Shown here in pieces: positions 51,601 through 57,600 of a stretch of 64,000 nucleotides of DNA. The stretch is taken from contig NC_134455.1 in NCBI RefSeq assembly GCF_047948215.1, forward strand, positions 165,336,575-165,400,574, written 5' to 3'. The stretch comes from Lycorma delicatula. Taxonomy: Eukaryota > Arthropoda > Insecta > Hemiptera > Fulgoridae. Positions within the stretch are counted from its first letter, which is position 1, and every line of letters starts with the position of its first letter. The translations under genes were made by a program, and so were the position numbers. Below the pieces are notes generated by a model. That model did not search any database. It was not told the origin of the DNA and worked only from the letters and a program-made list of their open reading frames with translations.

Positions 51601-54600
51601 TGTATAGCATTATAATGTATAATGTATAGCAAAAATACAGGTTGATTTTTTAGTCCTGTCACCCAATTGTTAATGTCTGGTAATTTTTTTTGTAAGAAAG
51701 AGAAATTTTGTTTTGTGACATGAAGTTGGTAACGCTACTCAACCAGTATAGATATGGCAGTGTGAGTTGATTTTCCTTGAGCTGTGTAAACTTTTGTGCC
51801 AGGTAGTAAACTTTTTGAGACAGGTAGTGTCTGCGACAGAAAATGTAGTGATCGACCAACTCACTTGACAGATGACATTTTAGAGAATGTGAAAACAAAA
51901 TTGCTCAATTCTCTACGGAAATGTTTACGAAAACTTTCCACGCAAGTTGGTTTGTCATATTCGAGTGTTCAGAAAGCTGCTAAAAAATTGAAATTATATT
52001 CGTATCGCGTACAATTAGTCCAAGAACTTCAGCCTCCAGATTTAAATAAGCGATTGCAATATTGCCATTGGTTTAGGTCTCTCGTAAATGATAACGGAAT
52101 TGAATTTTTAAACACAGTGTTCTTAAGTGATGAAGCTTGGATCCATCTCGATGGTTATGTAAACAGTCAAAACTGTCGAATTTGGGCCATTGAAAATCCT
52201 AACGCTTTACAAGACAAATCTTTGCATCCTGAAAAAATTGGTGTGTGGTATGCGATATCTCGTCATCGTATAGTCAGAACAATATTCTTCGAACAGACAG
52301 TAAATGGTGAAGTATACAGGAATATTGTGCGCCAATTTGTGTCCCTCCTGGAACCTCAGGAACGGTATTGCTGGTATCAGCAAGACGGCGCTACATGCCA
52401 TACGTCTCGAGAAACCATGGATTTTCTGCAAGAGTTCTTTGATGATCGAATAATAAGCAAGGGCTTATGGCCTTCAAAAACAATCCTCACACTATTGATG
52501 AACTTAAAGTCAATATTACAGACTTAATCACGAATATTTCCAATGCAACTCTTAAAAAGATTTCTACTAATATGCTGAAAAGAGTCCGTGCTTGTATAAT
52601 CGCAAGGGGTGGGCATTTTGAGCATATTCTATAAAAATTATGTAAGTAATAGCTATTTATTAAATTTCTTTTGTAAGTAACAAATACATTTTTTTATTCC
52701 ACCTAAATTTACCTTTTTTAAGTTACATTTAAAATTGGGTAACAGGACTAAAAAATCACTCTGTATTAACAGAATTGAAAGCATTTGGTTGATTTTAATA
52801 TATCTATACTATTGCGGTAATGTGATTTCTGATTTTTTTATCCGTATGTTTTTTTAAAGACTATCTTGCTACTTCAAATTACTTAATGGTGTTTTCTTCT
52901 TTTTTTTTAATTATAGAAGAAACACAGATTGTTTAGTTGCCTATTTGTTGTTGTACATGTGTGTTTATTGTGAGTTGTTTATGAGGTCTTTATATACTTC
53001 GTGTTATTTACTAATAATTAAAAGTGAAATAATTTATTTTTCATAATTGTTTAAATAACATATATAATTTTTTTTATAACTGACATCTATAATAGTAAAA
53101 CAAATAAAATTAGCAAAATGTTGAGAGATTCTCATAGTTGTCATGAGCTGTCGGAAAATCTGTTACTTGATAGTTTTAATAAACTTTTTTTATTTTTCTG
53201 GAAGAAGAAATAGACCACAAAGATAGTGAAATTATCCCCACTTTGTATATTGACATTATTCTAGTTTCTCCAATGATGAAAATAACATAAAATTACAATA
53301 AACCTGTCCACCTGCTCTTAAAACTAACCTAACACCCTTCTAAAGGGTGTCCCATATAAAAAGCAACCCAACCTTATATTGGTAGGTATTGAAATAATAA
53401 AAAGGCATGTGTAAATGTAATTTTTATTATTACCATCCATTACCTTACATTTAGAGTAAATGTTGGAAGTGGCCGCTATCTTCTTGAATACAAGCATCAA
53501 TTCTTTTTACAGCGTGTCTTGCAACTTTTTTCAAAGTTTGTGGCTGGATATTTAATACAGCTTGTTCAATATTGACTTTCAAGTGTTCGTGGTGTTGCTG
53601 TAGGCTTTTCTTTGAGGTAATCCCATAGAAAAAAATCTGCCGCAGTCAAATCTGGAGATCTTGGTGGCCACAAGCCTCGACCGATAACACGATTACCAAA
53701 AAATTCCTCAACGAAATTAGAAGTTGAACCTGCGTAGTGCGATGTTGCACCGTCATGTTGTAGCCAGCAGTGTCTGTCTTCCTCTTCCAAGAGTGCAATG
53801 AACTGAAATAAAATATCCTGATATCGTTCTGCATTAATGGTGTACTCGAAAAAAATAGGACCGATTATTTACTTCCGCGATATCACGCACCACATGCCCA
53901 ACTTCTGCGGGTGTAATTGTTTTTCGTGATAAACATGGGGATTTTCAGCACTCCAAATTCTCCTGTTTTGGCTGTTTACGTAGCCATCCAAATGAAACCG
54001 TGCTTCATCTGTGAAAAATAATGAATCCATAACATTAATTCTCTCACGCATAAATCGATGGAACCATTGACAATATTGTAGCCGTTTTTCTTTGTCGGGC
54101 TCAAGAAGTCGATGAACTGTTTGAATGTGATAAGGTCATGATTGTAATTGTTTGGTCGTCCGATGAACAGTTGATTTAGACAAATTAATTTCAGCAGACA
54201 AATGTCTGATCGATTTATTTGGTGAGGAGAGGTTTTTGATTTCAGTGACTATCTGTATTCAACACTGACGCAGATCTTTTGTGTTCCTTGTTATTAACAG
54301 AACCAGTCTCTCTAAATTTTGCAACTAACCTTAATACTGATGTTTTGTTAGGAGCTGGTTTATCTGGGTACTTATGGCGAAACAAATCTTGCACTGCAAC
54401 CACTGATTTCGTACTGAAGTATGACTGAACAATGAAAACACGTTCATCTAGCGAAAACACCATCTTGTCTCTAGCAATACACTGAATGTTATGATTGCAT
54501 TGTTGTTACTATCGGTAGTGTTCTACTGTGTCGCTGCGATGTTCAGATGTTGGATGAGTCCATTTCAGTAACTAATAGGGGAGTAAGCTTGACTTTTGAA

Positions 54601-57600
54601 ATTTCATGGATGAGTGATTGATTGGTTGCGTTTTATATGGGACACCCTGTAGCTGACCTAACAGTTAAAGTAGCAGTTATTATATTAACTTTCAGTTACT
54701 ATAACAGTTATTAGGCTAGAAAACCTCTTTCAATGGTGGCCCTTTGTGCAATACATGGTCTTAAAAAATTTGACCCATTTTCTAGATATATCAACCTAAA
54801 TCAGATTGTTGAATGCAAGACTGAATCAAAAGCCAATTCAGAATTTATAAATGAAGGAAACAGTATTGTTCATTTTCCTTCAAGCTGTTTGTAAATTAAT
54901 GAGTTAAAGTAGATATATTGTCAACAACTCTGGTAAAATTTTGTTGTTTTCCATCCAGATAATCAACTGAATTCCAAATTTCAACTAGTCATATTAATAA
55001 ATTATTGATCAGGGCAATCTCCTAAATTTTTTCAGATAATCTCTGTCTCCTTTCTTGTGTATAAAAAAAATCTTTTTCTTGGACCAAGCTGATGGTATAT
55101 TTCCTTTCCTAAGTATTTTATTAAACAAAGCAAGAATATATTCTATTAAAGAAATTTGAAGTTCTGGGTAAAATTCATTTGAAATTTCATGTAAACCTGA
55201 TGCCTTGTGTTTTTTTAAAGGGAATAACAGCATTTAATTCGTCTTCATCAAAGACCCAATCCAAGTATGGGTGCAATGCATAAAATAATAAATTGGCAAT
55301 TACATCATTTTTATATTTATTTTATAAAATGGAAATTCATGTAACTGTTTAAAATCCTAAAATATTAAGTTTTGAATCCTAAATTTACCCTTAACATTTT
55401 TTTGCAGTAGTCCAGAAATTCTTTGAACACTTAACTTTTTGAAAATTTTCCTAACTTTCTTGTAATAATATTTTTTTTAAATAATTTTTTGATGTGTTTC
55501 TTTTCTCTTAATTGTCTGCCAAAGCCCCATTCTCAAAATAATATTATTTTAGCCAAAAATATAATTTTCGCATACTTCTTTTCAATATGTTGTATTAAAG
55601 ATAAAACCAGGGATTATTTTTTAATATTTTGTTGTTTTTATATATCTTAAATATTAGTAACTGGTTGGCAATGTGTTTTATTGCTTGTATCAAGTTATTG
55701 TTGAGAAAAGAAATATTATGGGTCCAGATTACAGAACATGTTCATAGAATTAGAATTCTTTATCATTTGACCAAATAATTCAAAATTTGCAGTTCCATAT
55801 TTAAATTACAATAGGTATATTGTCACTTATTTGGTCTACCATTAATTTCACATTAATAATTATCTCCCATCATCAGGATAATTAAAATTATTTTTTCCCA
55901 TTATTATTAATTAATTTATCACACAAACTTATGTCAATTGATAAATTAAAGAAGTGATATATTGGTCAGTAGGCATATTTTGATCTATTCGCAAATTGTA
56001 ATCACTATTTAAAGTCACTGGTGCTGAATTTAATAGAGGTCTATTTCAAAGCATCTTTCTGAGTTAAATAAGTTGTCAAAAATTATCTGGTATAAAATAA
56101 ACCCACAGTAACTTTGATATAAAAAAAATTAAAAATTTATAAGAATGATGTCATTCTTTTTTGTTAACTTTAAGTAGAAATGGTCTGTCTGAGAGATATC
56201 TATGTTCTGTAAGTAAAATGTTTTTCCAATTTCCTTATTTTTCATGTGATATTTTGGGTTTAAAAAATGTATGAATGTATTTTTAACAGTTATAAAATAA
56301 GTGAGAAGATTTCTGGTTTTTTTTAGAATATCATGTCTATTCATTTATCTGATACTGACTTTTTTGTGGTTGCAGGGATAGACTTATTGCAAATGATTTC
56401 ATTCAGATGCATAAAGTAGCTGAACATGTGTATGAAAAAGTATTAGGTTCAGAAACCGGTTCAGTAGCAGTACCTAGTTCCCCTGGTGCTGAACGATCAG
56501 ATGATCAAGAAACAAATTCACTTGCTGAAGATAAAGTAGAACTTCTTTGTTCTGATCAGGTATGAAAAAATGTTACGTCGGTGGCATTAATTTAAAAAAA
56601 ATAGTTCTATATTTTTTATGATTTGATATTTTTTTTTTTTTTAATGATCTCTTACATTTTAACACACATTGCTTTCAATGTTCATTGTAGTCATACAATG
56701 TATTAAGAAGTATAATTATGTTAGTCAATGTATGTTTATTTTTCATAAAATAGTTATGCAATAATTATAAAAACCAATGTTTTTTATACACTGTTGTCTA
56801 AAGGATAAGAAAATTATTAAATTATGTTAATGCTTTATAAAATTGACTTAAAAATATCATTAAAGTTTGAAATAAGATTAAACGAAAATTAGAAGAAATT
56901 AAGACTGACTTACATTATGTTTCTTAATATTTACTTAAAATAAATAATAAGTACAATAATTACGTTGACTTGTAATAAGTTTTTTTTTCAAATCAAAGAA
57001 ATTTTTATTTATTTGCATACAAAAAATCTAAATATTTAAAAAAAAATTCCTTCATTCAACCATTATAATTGTATGATAATATTATACTAATAAGATTTTA
57101 TTTCATTTCTACTATAAGAAGCTAAACATTCTAAAAAATGTTCAAAAGTTTTCCACTTTCTCATTAGATTGTGGTGAGCTGGGCTTTTTCCACTTTACTG
57201 GGAGACTACTTATAACATTTTTATTGTATTTTTGCAATTTACTTAATTATTTACTTGTACATAGGAATTTGTATATCTGAATTATTTAAACTTACCACAT
57301 TTCCGATTTATTTGACCTTTTAATGGGTAGGTTGTTTCATTTGGCTACTTGGACCAAAATGTAACAGAAAATCGATAGCCTTTAATAAATTTCACCATTG
57401 TTCTTTCAAATTGTTGAACTTAATGCATTAGGCGCACATAGAACCTGATTTTTTAGTTTTCAATACTCTGCATTCAAGTACTTTCTGTATGTTTTGCTTT
57501 CTTATCTTCATAAATTAGAATATTTTTTTATTTATTTTTGATATGTTCACACTTCCTGAATTTTTCAAGATAAAATGATGTCATTCAAGGTTTTCAAGGT

